In this document: positions 1 through 11,320 of the stretch, piece by piece
How positions within the stretch are numbered: position 1 is the stretch's first letter
How the letters are laid out: every line of letters starts with the position of its first letter
Assembly: GCA_037975125.1 (NCBI GenBank)
Contig: CM075862.1
Span: 40,204,024 to 40,268,023, forward strand
Reading direction: 5' to 3'
Length of the DNA: 64,000 nucleotides
Source of the DNA: Latrodectus hesperus
Taxonomy: Eukaryota > Arthropoda > Arachnida > Araneae > Theridiidae
The notes under the pieces: model-generated
What the model was told of the DNA's origin: nothing
Seen by the model: only the letters and a program-made list of their open reading frames with translations
The model's database searches: none
Made by a program: the position numbers and the translations under genes

Positions 1-2466
1 TTATCAAGAATTTGCATTAAATTAACTAAGCCATTTTAATATAGTCATAAAAGATATAAGTTATGAATATTTTTCCTTAAAAACTTGGAATTATTTTTTT
101 CCTTTATAAAAATTCAATAAAGTATATAACTGCATGTATGCTATTTTCTTTAAAAAATTTCATTTCAGTTCACTATGATAATAAATTAGCATATTATTAA
201 TTTATTAAATTTATTCAGAGGTATTGGGAGATTCATCTTTGAACTATTTCTGTTAAAAGCAATTAGTATTAAAAGAAAACGCAATGGTTTTAAGTTTTTC
301 AAAACTTTAAAAAAATGAATAGACAATTCTTAGTATTAATTTGAGAATTTTATCATAAAATAAAGAAATATTTACTAACGAAATTCAAGCTCTGGGTTAA
401 ATTACTAATTAATAAATCACTGAATTCAGTTTTAAATTGTAAGTTAAATGCAATTGTTTTATTGTTGGTTAAAGATAATAAGAATGAAAATTTTGCTGGA
501 AATTAGGCAGCTTGTTTTTTCAACTATTTGTTAAATTTCTAAAAAAAATCTGAATAAAAATACTAAAAGAAATAATTTACTAGACCAAGTAAAATTTTTC
601 AAGAAATACTTGATAAAATAAAACTACAATGTCAAAAATTCATTCACAGGATATTTTGAGAAACTGAATCATTGTCTTATTTAGACATTAGAAACTCATT
701 TCTAAACGTTCAACAAAATTCTACATAACGAAAAAAGTTTATAATTTTCAAAATCCTATCAGGAATAAAAATACTTCAGTTAACAGTGAATAAAAATGAA
801 ACCACGACATTTAACATATCTGATAATCATTGCGTCATCCTGAGAAACAAAATGCAAAAGAAATAAGTGAAAAAACTTCGGGGAGAGTTAACAATGAAAT
901 GTATATAAAAAGTGAGGACTTATCTACACTTCAAGTGTAAGTTAATGTTCCAGAGCAAAATCTCTTTTAGACAAAAATTCTAAATACAACACCATTTCCA
1001 TTCTATGTCAGTTTCGTAATTTTCTTTTCACAACGAAATATTGGATATAATATTTGAGTCTTAAGCAAAAGCAGCAATAACGAAAAATTCATCCAACAAG
1101 AAAACAGACCATTAAAAGAGAACAGTAAAAGCAATTGACTCGGATAAATGGCTTAGAAATTACTTGATTGAATATGTTTAATTCCCGAAAACAGATTGAT
1201 ACAATAACACTAAAATTTGCAATAGGTATAATCAACAATTTAATGAAACAAAATTGAAAATAAACATTTTTGAAAAATTCACATTCTTTCAAAAAGATTA
1301 TTCTTGTAGATAAATCATATCTCGTGTTAGTTCTTTGCATTTGCAAAAAACAAAATCATACTTAAAATTTGAAATACTAATGAATAAAGGAATGAAGTTT
1401 AAAAAAAAAAGGTAATACAAAATTTCAGGGATATTTTAATCTTCATAAAATTGCTTATTAAGAATTGAGTACATCACTTTTTACTTAACCAGGCTTGTTT
1501 CATGCTAAATAAAATATAATACACCTAAAGTAATATTAACTTTAATTACAAATAAATCTTTCATTTTATGTAACAAAATTGTTACTATTGTGAGATGCTT
1601 AAGTTCCACACAATGATAAAGTGAAATTACATTAAGGGAAGACTTAGTAACATTTTAAAATTAAAATAGGTAAGGAAGAGTTAATTTTAGAAAAAGAATC
1701 CAATATAGAGGTATCTCAATCAAAACCAGAGTTTTTAGTATCATGAAAAAGAAAGATTTGTTACTTTATTTAGAGACAAAGCAATTTTCGATAAAATCAT
1801 TAATGACTAGAAACTATCAAAAATTGTCAAACAAAAATTGCTACATTGGTTTTTGAAATTGATTTAGAAATAATCTTTCAGATTTTATAATCTTCAAATG
1901 AAAAAAAAAAAAGTTAGGAAATTCTAATATTCTATAAAGGATCTACGCGGGCATTTATTTTTAATGCGGAACAAATAAAGTGTTTTATAAATCAAAACTT
2001 TAACTACCCACTTCACTTTTATTTTCACTATCGTTAAAGAAACTACACTTCTGGTTTACCATGCATAAACTTGTCAGTACAATCTTATTCATGGGACCCA
2101 CAACTTTCCATATACAGTGTGATTTACTTATTGCTCTTTAATTTTTTTATACAAGGGCTTATTCTCGAATGATATCTACAGTTTAAAATATATTCCGAAC
2201 CACTATAAAGATCCAAGAATAAGGTTCTGAATTTAATCTGCTAAATGTAAGGCCAAAGCTGAGAACTCCGAACCCAGTTCGATGACATTCTTTATATGCA
2301 CAGCATTATCATTTGGAAAAGTGACCGTAAAGATCATTATCATGAGAGGTAAATTATAATAAACAATATTATTTGTTAACCTAAATCTTTTTACCCGGAA
2401 CAATTTCAAACTGTACTTATAGAATGTGCAGTGGACAACGTTCAAGCAGGTAAATGATGTTGATTC
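1..2466. other. AT-rich non-coding stretch at window start
   Basis: The longest frames (70-85 codons, minus strand) are Phe/Ile/Asn-rich and match no family. No repeat or RNA signal. Confidence 0.5.
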
Positions 2467-2477
2467 ACTTAGTTCCT

Positions 2478-2606
2478 GTTGTTGCGTGCCCCCGAGGTCA
2501 GCAGTGCTAGACTAGATCCATGAGCGGGTACACCTTTAAAAAGTCCAGTACCATAAGTGGATTTTCCACCAGATCTCTCCCGGAGAGACCAAAGCATTGA
2601 AGAATG
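2478..2606 (-). mobile_element. Small retroposed insertion with target-site duplication
   Basis: 129 bp of clearly GC-richer sequence between perfect 11-bp direct repeats ACTTAGTTCCT (2467-2477 and 2607-2617). The left edge reads TGTTGTTGCG, i.e. a CAACA-type tail if the element points to the minus strand, as in the SINE at 27443. It contains a 6-bp hairpin CTCTCC-CGG-AGAGA region near 2575-2588. No box A/box B was found, so it is probably a 5'-truncated SINE of a family I cannot name. Confidence 0.65.
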
Positions 2607-2617
2607 ACTTAGTTCCT

Positions 2618-3594
2618 AATTTGTACAATTGATTTTGTACTTGGAAATGTGATATGATTTTTATCAGATTCATATATCATTCGAAACGGAAATCAAATTC
2701 AATTGATGACCAAAACAGTATCTTTTTCGTTACCAGTTTAAAACATATTGAATGAAGCAGTTTTTGGCACCTCATGAAAAGCGAAACTGAAATGCTTACT
2801 ATCGAATATTCAGATATGAATATAAGAATCTTCAAAAGTCAAATAACTACTTTGAATCATAATACTAATTGTATTCTACAATTTAAATTCTTATGGTAAT
2901 CGTCCTCCTTTAAATGGCATGTCTTATGTTTCAAAGTAAAAGAATTTTTACAGTGTGGAATTTTTGTGAAGCCCTGATTCTTTTCGATCTTCAACCATCC
3001 CTTGTAATAACTGAAGAAAACGACAAAATATCTTGCGCCAACGAGCTGTTTCTCATCGAGGAACTCTCTATTATATAAAAATAAAATGCTCAAATGCGAG
3101 AGTGCCAAAAAAATACGTGGCTATTTGAGCCTTTTTCTTGATCGACATAATCAAAATTTGCTATAGTAGAACCTTGGAAATATTACACAAGACATTAAGT
3201 TGAACATTTCTCATACTTTTGTTCCAACATTTCCTACAATATTAATCCATGTGCAACCATAACAGTATAACAGTATTAAAATAGCATATGCATTTGAGGT
3301 ATTGAAACAAATTTTTAAAACCATTATTCATCGAGCTAATATTGCATCAGTAGTAAAACTTTTTTAATCTGAAATATTAATCACTTTCTTAAATCAATAA
3401 CACTAGAATTAAGAACTTTCATCTCTTAATCGTTAACATTATAATTTAAATATCTGGTCTTTGATATGTATTAAATGTAAAAAAAAATAAATGCAAAATT
3501 GGTTTAGTTTATTTTTTAACCACTCTTTTGCACATAAGAGTTAATTAGACATGGAGCTGTAATTCTAAAGGAATTTTAAGCATTACAAAACATT
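2618..3594. other. AT-rich stretch
   Basis: An 83-codon minus-strand frame at 2857-3108 is unrecognised. Nothing else. Confidence 0.5.
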
Positions 3595-3650
3595 CAAGCA
3601 GGGTGGGATTCGAGCCTATGGGCTGTTGTACCAAAGATTAGAAACCAGCA
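3595..3650 (-). mobile_element. Decayed SINE head (box B remnant)
   Basis: The minus strand reads GGCTCGAATCCC (3605-3616) with GGTTTCTAATCTTTGG about 20 bases upstream, a spacing like a Pol III box A/B pair. No body or duplication is left. Confidence 0.45.
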
Positions 3651-4996
3651 AATAAATTCAAGAAGGAACAAAACACTTCATGAAACTGATGTAATAAAAT
3701 AGATTCATAAAAAGACCCGTACTGAAATTTTAGACAGTAAGAACATCTATTATAATATACATAGAGAAATAATATATTGATTAAAATTTCAAATTAAAAA
3801 TAGGAATATCAAACAAAAATAAAACAATCACTTCAAATTTACTAATTTTCACAGCTGTTATAATTTCAAAACATTTTTAAAATTTTTCATTGACAAAAAT
3901 TTATTTAGTTTGAAGTGACAAAATTAAAAACCAATAATTTATATTTAACTTTATGCAGAATATTAAAATTAGTTCAAAATTTGGTAATTAATCAAAAATA
4001 AAGTAGAGAATCTGCCCATTTTTGGTATTCATGTATTTCTTCAAAAATACTTCAGATGATTAAATTTGATTTCCGGCAGTATTATTAACGTATCGCTTCA
4101 GTTATTTAGAAAATGGTAAGTAAAAAAATTAAACAATATAGTAGGTAACATTCATTTCATTTAAAACAAAATTAATTTAGGTAAATATGATAAATATTAG
4201 AAACGTTATTGAGAAAAACTAAAAATGTGCTATCTATTAAATATCTTATATGCATTAACTTTTGTAAATTCTGTGGTACTAAATTATTAAATAAACTACT
4301 TATATGATTAAGATATTGCAGAAGAATTTTAACTTAAAACTAAATTAAATTTTATAAACAATGTAAAGGGTAAATAAGATTAACATGAACACACGTAAAT
4401 TTGATGCATACTACGAAATTATAAAGCTTTAATATTGAAAATTCCGTAGACTTTCTGTTAAATATATTCTTAATGAATTTAAGGTAATATCTTAAAGCAT
4501 ATAAAAAAAACTTAGATAAATGAATTTTAAATTGCACGCGAATACTATATTATTATTAAAAATGGATACTATAAAAATATTTAATACTCACCTTGAAAAA
4601 ACTATTGATTTTTCTATACTAGCATGTACTATTTTCTTACAATCGATTAAAAAGACCTCTTACCAGATAATTATTAAATATCTCATTTATCGACATTTGC
4701 TAATATATCTCAATAAAATCTTAACTAAGCTTATATTAATTCATGTTTATACTTTACCCTCAATTTTCTCGTCAACAAACTTAAAAAATTTAAAATGTCA
4801 GCAAATTAACTTAAAAATTTCATCAAAACAAACTAATTTTTAAAGCTCATTTTCAAGTTCCAAGTAAAAACTGATTTATTAAAAATATTGTTAAATACTT
4901 ACAAAATTGCAAAGGTACATGAAACTTTTCATAATATTTTTTTCACCTATAACATGCCCAGAAACCTATCTCCGTCATTTTAAAAGTCGCTTATTA
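3651..4996. other. AT-rich stretch
   Basis: A 107-codon frame at 4520-4843 is Ile/Leu/Lys/Asn-rich with no domain; most likely chance. Confidence 0.5.
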
Positions 4997-5184
4997 TTTT
5001 GAACCACGGTCACATGACAAAATCGGCCCACTGCTCCCAACGATGCGGCCCATCAGCGGAGGAACATTGCGATTTGAACAACTATACATCCCTAACCCAT
5101 CATTAGCGGCATGGTAAATATTCACCTGGGTCAGGTATTGAACCAATTACCTTCTGTTCACGAGAATGATGCTTCTTGCGGTAC
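4997..5184 (-). repeat. Dispersed repeat R3, copy 1 (SINE-like)
   Basis: About 188 bp. Read on the minus strand it starts GTACCGC, has a box B-like GGTTCAATACCTG about 45 bases in, and ends TCATGTGACCGTGGTTCAAA. The same start and a closely similar end bound the repeat at 5436, and the end alone recurs at 24068. The middle parts differ between copies. Confidence 0.6.
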
Positions 5185-5435
5185 ATTTCTGCCTATTTAT
5201 TTTTGGCTGTCGAAGCAGTTTAGCACAGTTATTTTCATTTAAGCATTATTTTCATTAAGCGTTAGCCTGCATTATTCTTTTTTTAAACTTCCACACCACT
5301 TCAATGGAAAAAATCATTAGGTCGTAAAAACATTCAACGTGTATAATTAATTGAATAGAATAATTGCCTACAATATGTTTCAAATTACCGATATTTACTG
5401 AATGAAAAAGACCTAATTAGTGTTAATCACATGTT

Positions 5436-5631
5436 AATTTTGAGCTGCGGTCAAATGACGAGATCTACATCTGAGTTGGCAACCTACACTTCATGTCATA
5501 TCCTTTCAATGAGGGAACCTCATACCTTGCGTAACATTTAATGCCTCTTCTCATGAAATGTTTCTCGGTTGCGAGCCTTTCACCACCTGGTTACGGGAAA
5601 AATGTCTTCAAACATCAGACCTCCGCGGTAC
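5436..5631 (-). repeat. Dispersed repeat R3, copy 2 (SINE-like)
   Basis: About 196 bp, same orientation as copy 1. The minus strand starts GTACCGCGGAGG and ends CGTCATTTGACCGCAGCTCA followed by AAAT. A weak box B-like GGCTCGCAACCGAG lies about 60 bases in. A 60-codon plus-strand frame overlaps it and is not a gene. Confidence 0.6.
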
Positions 5632-5758
5632 TTAGTGAATAGCTGTTTTAAATGTAAATTTTTGAAGGAGATAGATAATACATTTTTCTCCAATTACCTA
5701 CTTAAACTGACGCCTGCAACTTGTCAGAGGAAACTACTTAGTAATTTCTAGCCACTTT

Positions 5759-5836
5759 TTAAATAGGATAAAATTCTTTATAAATAGGATAAAATTTTAA
5801 ATAGGACTTTCAAATAGGATAAAATATTTGAAAGTC
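5759..5836. repeat. Short tandem repeat with a hairpin
   Basis: AAATAGGATAAAAT occurs three to four times. The last unit sits in the loop of a perfect 12-bp inverted repeat, GACTTTCAAATA (5805-5816) and TATTTGAAAGTC (5825-5836). Confidence 0.85.
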
Positions 5837-6014
5837 ATCGATATTATTTGAGTATTAAAAGTCAAGATAGAAATATAAGCTACCACTTCCTTGTGGATTG
5901 TATAAGATGTTCTTTTTCCAATGTAATTGGTTTGGTTCTGAAATCCGAGTAAAGAATAGGTATTAAGGTCGATAATTTATATTTTAATCACATTAAAATA
6001 TCCCCTTACACATA

Positions 6015-6636
6015 CAGTAATTCTCCCTGTAACACAATATTATACGGCATTAAGGTCGATATGGAAAAATGCTCATTATAGAAAAGTGCGTAGTACGAGC
6101 ATTTTCGTAAATCGGTCTCGTATGATTCATATAACGTGTTATGTACAAATGATTCACTTTTAATCTTTCTCTTTAAAGTGGTTTAAATCGAATCTTAAGG
6201 AAAAACTATGTTATAAACAAAATGTGTGCGTTTTATTAACATCAAATTAAGAGCATTTTAAATTAAAAAAAACCCTATACAATTGTAACTAAAAAAACAG
6301 TTAATTTCAAATACATTAAGTAATTCCAAAAACAGTTTTGTTACATTTTTATTCTCTGCAGGAGGTACCTAAAATAACGTTATACTAACATCTTTTTTCA
6401 GACGAATGTTCAAAGGTCAATAATATGATGTAATTTAACTCTATAAGAACACAACTGACGCATGCGCAAATGTACGTGAAATGTACAAATCATTATAAAT
6501 TTCTAAGTAAGGAAATATAATGTGTGTGTGGGGAATCAACGTGTTATACAGGGAAAACGCATGTTATACAAAGGACATGACATCGTGTAATATGAAAATG
6601 TGTTAAAAGAGTACCCTGGTATAGGGGGATTTCCGC
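6015..6636. mobile_element. Possible Tigger/pogo-like DNA transposon relic
   Basis: The left end TA-CAGTAATTCTCCCTGTAAC and the reverse complement of the right end, TGCGGAAATCCCCCTATACC, resemble each other and the CAGTRAA-type ends of Tigger elements. Both subterminal regions are rich in 'gttata/cgtgttat' words (for example AACGTGTTATACAGGGAAAA near 6540), also typical. No transposase frame is left. The ends are too diverged for certainty. Confidence 0.4.
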
Positions 6637-8089
6637 ATTTACTTTTATTGGTCATTAAAACTTTAACATAAGCTTTTAAATTAATCAAACTGACAACTTC
6701 ATGTGACTTTAACTAAAAATCTTATGCATACAGGGTAAATATAGTAAAAAAAAACAACTGATTCAGGTTTTAACTTTATAATTACACCCACACTAACTCA
6801 AAATTACAAGACGATATTTCCAGTTGCATGCGACTTATTTTGGCAGAATATCATTAAAATATATCGAATACAAATGTATCGCAACTGCTTTAACGGTAAA
6901 TCAGTTAAAAACGAAAACAATTAAGAATTTCAGTGTTTTTTCTTTATTTTAAAAGCAAAGAAACTTCTGAATATTAAACAATTACTACAAAAATTGCTGA
7001 AAAAATATTTTCCGCATTCTTCATTATTTCAATAATTGGAAATACAAATAAAATGGTTGTCATTCTATTATTCAGCTGACTAATACACAATTAAATATTT
7101 GTTGATAAGATTGCTGTTGATTTTCTTCACTTAGCGATTAAATTGTAAATTGTAAAGTAATCAAATTACATAAATTTGTCAACAATTAAATAACAAAAAC
7201 CACTGAATAACATTAGGAGAAACAGATTACAGTTAAGAAAATAAGATAAAATGACAGCTAATTTTCATAGCAGTTTTATAATGTCTTTGAGATTTATTTT
7301 GTACTTGATGTAATTTGTCAATTTTAAACTGCATGTTCTATGAATCGTATGAATTTCATGCAAAAACTTCAACTTTCCAAAACGTTTGTTCAAAATCTTA
7401 ATAATTCATAAAAATCACTTGTAGCTAAAGCAAATCCCGGGTGTTTACAGAAATTGTGCCACTTGTTTTTAAAAATCTACACTATTTTTTCATCAATTAA
7501 TGTAAAATACAATTTTTTCACAACTGTTATTGACTTATATAATTTAAATTGGGAATTAGAAATGCAAGTTTGAAATTAATATTCATTAGATTTAAAAATG
7601 ATGTGATTTTCATACTTTGTACAAAAATTTACATTCAAAATTTCGGTATAATCAAACTGTTTTTTAAGAATACTTGACATTAATTGAAAAATTAGTTTTT
7701 CCCTGTTGTGGTATTAAAAATAAGACATCTTTTTGTAAAAGAAGCACATTGAAGGAAATAACTGCTGTTCTTGAAATTAAATAAGTGCGCAATTTATGTC
7801 CAAATAGTGAAATCATTAAAATTTAAAGACCACAAAAGTTATTAACAGCGACCAATTGCAAATAGAATTTTTAATCAGTAGTCCTTGAGTTTGGTTATGG
7901 AAGAATATGATTATAAATAATTGTGAGAAATGAGTGATAAAAATTCCGAATGTTATCCAAGCATACATTCTACTACATATTCATTAATTAATATATCATA
8001 TGTGCAATATTTTAGAATATCAGAATAAGTTTCCAATGTTCCAAATCTTTAAATTTGGTAAAAGGTTAAGTTGACTAAGAAAAGGTTCT
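6637..8089. other. AT-rich non-coding stretch
   Basis: Nothing recognised. Confidence 0.5.
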
Positions 8090-8310
8090 AAGACTCGTTC
8101 TTGATCATATAGGGTAAAAAAATGCATTGCTCCATATAGTGAGTATGTGCATAAGTATAATCCATAAGCATCCAAACCATATGAGGCATGGCATTATCTT
8201 GTAGAAAACTTATACCAGTATGATGTGTCATGAGGTTGGATTATAAGTGTGGATTATAATGAATATTACAGGCTGCAGGAAGAAATCAACGTAAAGTTAT
8301 AAGCTGGATG
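8090..8310 (-). pseudogene. Possible Tc1/mariner-superfamily transposase relic
   Basis: On the minus strand 8207-8181 encodes FLQDNAMPH, matching the FQQDNA.PH block that carries the second catalytic Asp of Tc1-type transposases. The preceding translation (THHTGIS) is compatible, but the flanks fall apart into stops. An 89-codon plus-strand frame at 8390-8659 lies just beyond and is unrecognised; the area 8270-8700 is GC-richer than its surroundings and may be further debris of the same element. Confidence 0.5.
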
Positions 8311-8659
8311 ACACTATGGATTTGTTGTGATATAAGACAACCCTTCTCATTATCGCACTATTCGTAATCATCGTATGGCTTTGTAAAACATGATGATTGC
8401 GAATGCTAATATCGAACTATTAACACACGAATTGAATTGTAATCTGATTGAAAAAGGTTGTGATATTCATCTACGAACACAATTATACGTCTGCAGTCTT
8501 TTGACAGCCATGACTATTGGCTATAACACTACTGAAGACGATTGTCTCAATGGAGTTAAAAGCAGATGTCAATGTAATCTACCTCAACAAGCAGCTGATG
8601 TTGCAAGGAGCCTAAGGAGAAATTTAAAAGTCTGTAGCAAATTGGAAAGTGGAAAATAA

Positions 8660-10904
8660 TAACTTAGGAGCTCCTTGAAGATGCTGATGGCACTTATGTG
8701 CACAACCATGTTCATACGGTGGATAATAGTCTATTATTTTTGCTTTTTTCATCTAGCTACATGCAATTCCGACCGTGTAATCATATTGAAGTTATCTAAG
8801 TAACAATAAAGTCCTGGATAATATCAGTATTCATTGTTTTTTTCAAGGAATCTTTTTGTTGTATTTTTAAGGCAACGGAAATGGTATTAGGCAGAGGAAA
8901 TGTGCATTTTGATTAAAATAAACGATTTTTGACTTTGAAATTGAATCATTTTATAGTATCGTATACTGAAATTTGAAAGCTTATTTTTGAAATAATTTAA
9001 CTACTTTTTAATAAAGCTTGGTAATAATTGGTAAAAATGTACTTCAAGGCCTTTAATTGGATCTGTTTTCTATCACTGACAATGTTAAATCCTAATTACT
9101 AATTTTAAATGGGATTTAGAATCATTCTCGTACACCAGTCATTGATTTTGACAAAACTATTCCTCAGTATCAATAAAAGACACTTGCTACTTTAAATCTT
9201 AATTTTTAATTGCATCAAATACTACTAGGTATTTTTAAATGACCTTGACTCAGATATCGTAAAAAAATAATAGACATATTAATCAGACTGTAATCAAATC
9301 AGAAATACTTTTATTTAACTTTTCTCGTTTATTAAATCATCGAAAACCAGTACAGAACAGATATTTTCAAAAAACAAAAAAGAATCACCATTTACATTTC
9401 TATTGCTTTATTCTTTACCCAAGATCACATTTTATCGCCAGCATTAAATAACTCGATCACTGGTGACGGTATGAATATATACAATCGATACAATCTATGG
9501 TAGACGAAGTTTGTATGACATATATTTGAATACTTATATGCATTTTGAGTCTTTATAAATACACGTATAAACGATGAAGTTGCATCCGTAAAGTGACGGT
9601 CGAGTTTGCTTGCTGCAAATCTCGAATAACATAGAAACAAAGTTACACACACACACATACAAGCATGGACAGAATACAGTTTGGAAGGATAAAACAATCA
9701 CATGATATAGAAGAGCACACTTAAAAATTATAATTTTTTGGACAAGAGAGGATTTAATCAAGCACTTTTTTTACTTCATTGAAAATAATGAAATAAAGCA
9801 ACTTCATCCATTTTCAATCACTGCTGTTAGTTTTATATGGATTAAATTTAATTCATACTATAAATTGGGCATCCACATTTAAATTTTGAAATAAGTAAGT
9901 TTATGGAAACAAATTTTAATAAAATCACTAAAATTAATTCATTAATCGAAATTATATTTTATTCATCAATTTTTCGCAGATTTTAACTTTATAAGAAATA
10001 CGTATCAATTTTTGTTCTACTGTAGTCATTTAATATAATTTTTAGTTAAGTTATCGGACAATTTTGCAAATTTTAATCCCTGATTTTTAAGCAGTAATAA
10101 ACAAAATTTAAGTGCTTAAGGTAAAAAAAATTCATTTATATGTGATTCTCTCTCTCTTGGCTGAAAATTTTTGGATATTATAACCAATTTTACATATCTT
10201 TCTATTCTTTATTTCAAGTCTTAGCAAAGTCTATGATATTTGGTAATGAAATTTAGCATGGAACTATTTCTAATTATAAATTTAAAAAAAAGAAAAACAA
10301 TCATTCTTACGCATAAATTTATTTATCATTATGAAAATAATATATTTTAGGCATTTTTCTGTTGTATTTTGTAATCACGTTCTGATAAAAATTTTTAAAA
10401 TTGTTTAAATAAACTAATTATCTGTTAAAGCTTGAAAAATTTTTAATATTTATATCATTTACACTCTTTCACAATTAATATTTTATATTATTCAATATTC
10501 TTACGGCATTCTACAAAACTTTTTCTATTAAAACCTATTAAGTTGTCATCACACATTGATCATATTTCACTTACAAATAACTTTGATTTCCTTTAAAAAA
10601 CTTTTAATATAAACTTAAAACTATATAATATAACTATTATTAAGTAAAATATGACCTAATGTACTCATTTGAAACACATAGTTTATTGCTGAATCTATAA
10701 ACTTATTACAAATAGTATTTACTCAATTTATGAATTAATTTCTATATTTAGAAGATAATATTAAAATTGCAATTTTATTTAACATTAAGAAATTAAAATA
10801 GCATAAGGTTTGAGTGAAATAATTCTCTTGATTAAATATTTTATAATATATTGTGTCCAAGTGCGTATTTCCATCGATATTTATTGCCTTAAGGCTTCTT
10901 TCAA
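8660..10904. other. AT-rich non-coding stretch
   Basis: A short (CA)n run lies at about 9645-9658. Overlapping minus-strand frames at 9425-9761 are unrecognised. Confidence 0.5.
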
Positions 10905-11320
10905 ATAGGGTTGTTGGTGTTTTTCAATTTAAAGATGAATCTGGAAACATGCAGGAAATCCAATTTCATGGCGCTACTGCTCTTAAATGGACTCTGTTCA
11001 ATTACATGTCAATTGCCAGTCCTAATTTGAACCTCACGATTTGTTAAACATTAAAACTTGGAACCCACGTGAAATTTGAAGTACGTGGCAGAGTATAATC
11101 TATTATGATAGAAACGTCCTACTAATTAGCTACCCGTAATTAGCTGCGTAGATATACTTGCATGATCCAGATCTTTCCCCGGGCAATCAGTAACTAGCAC
11201 TTCAAAGCTTTGTGATCTCCCCGCATGGGTTACGCTCGATTCTCATCCCACATCTTTTCGATTTGATACGCTGCTGGATAATGAAGTACTGCAACAAAGC
11301 TGCATTGCTTTTAATTGAAA
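10905..11320. promoter_or_regulatory. Higher-complexity non-coding island
   Basis: A direct repeat of the homeodomain-type word TAATTAGCT occurs near 11124 and 11138. A 64-codon frame (10853-11047) is not recognised. Around 11180-11250 the plus strand has AACTAGCACTTCAAAG and GCTCGATTCTCATCCC, which could be a decayed tRNA/SINE head, so the island may be part regulatory, part old SINE. Confidence 0.3.

Noticed and set aside
4520..4843. 107-codon plus-strand frame
   Set aside because: Composition follows the AT-rich DNA (Ile, Leu, Lys, Asn); no recognisable motif.
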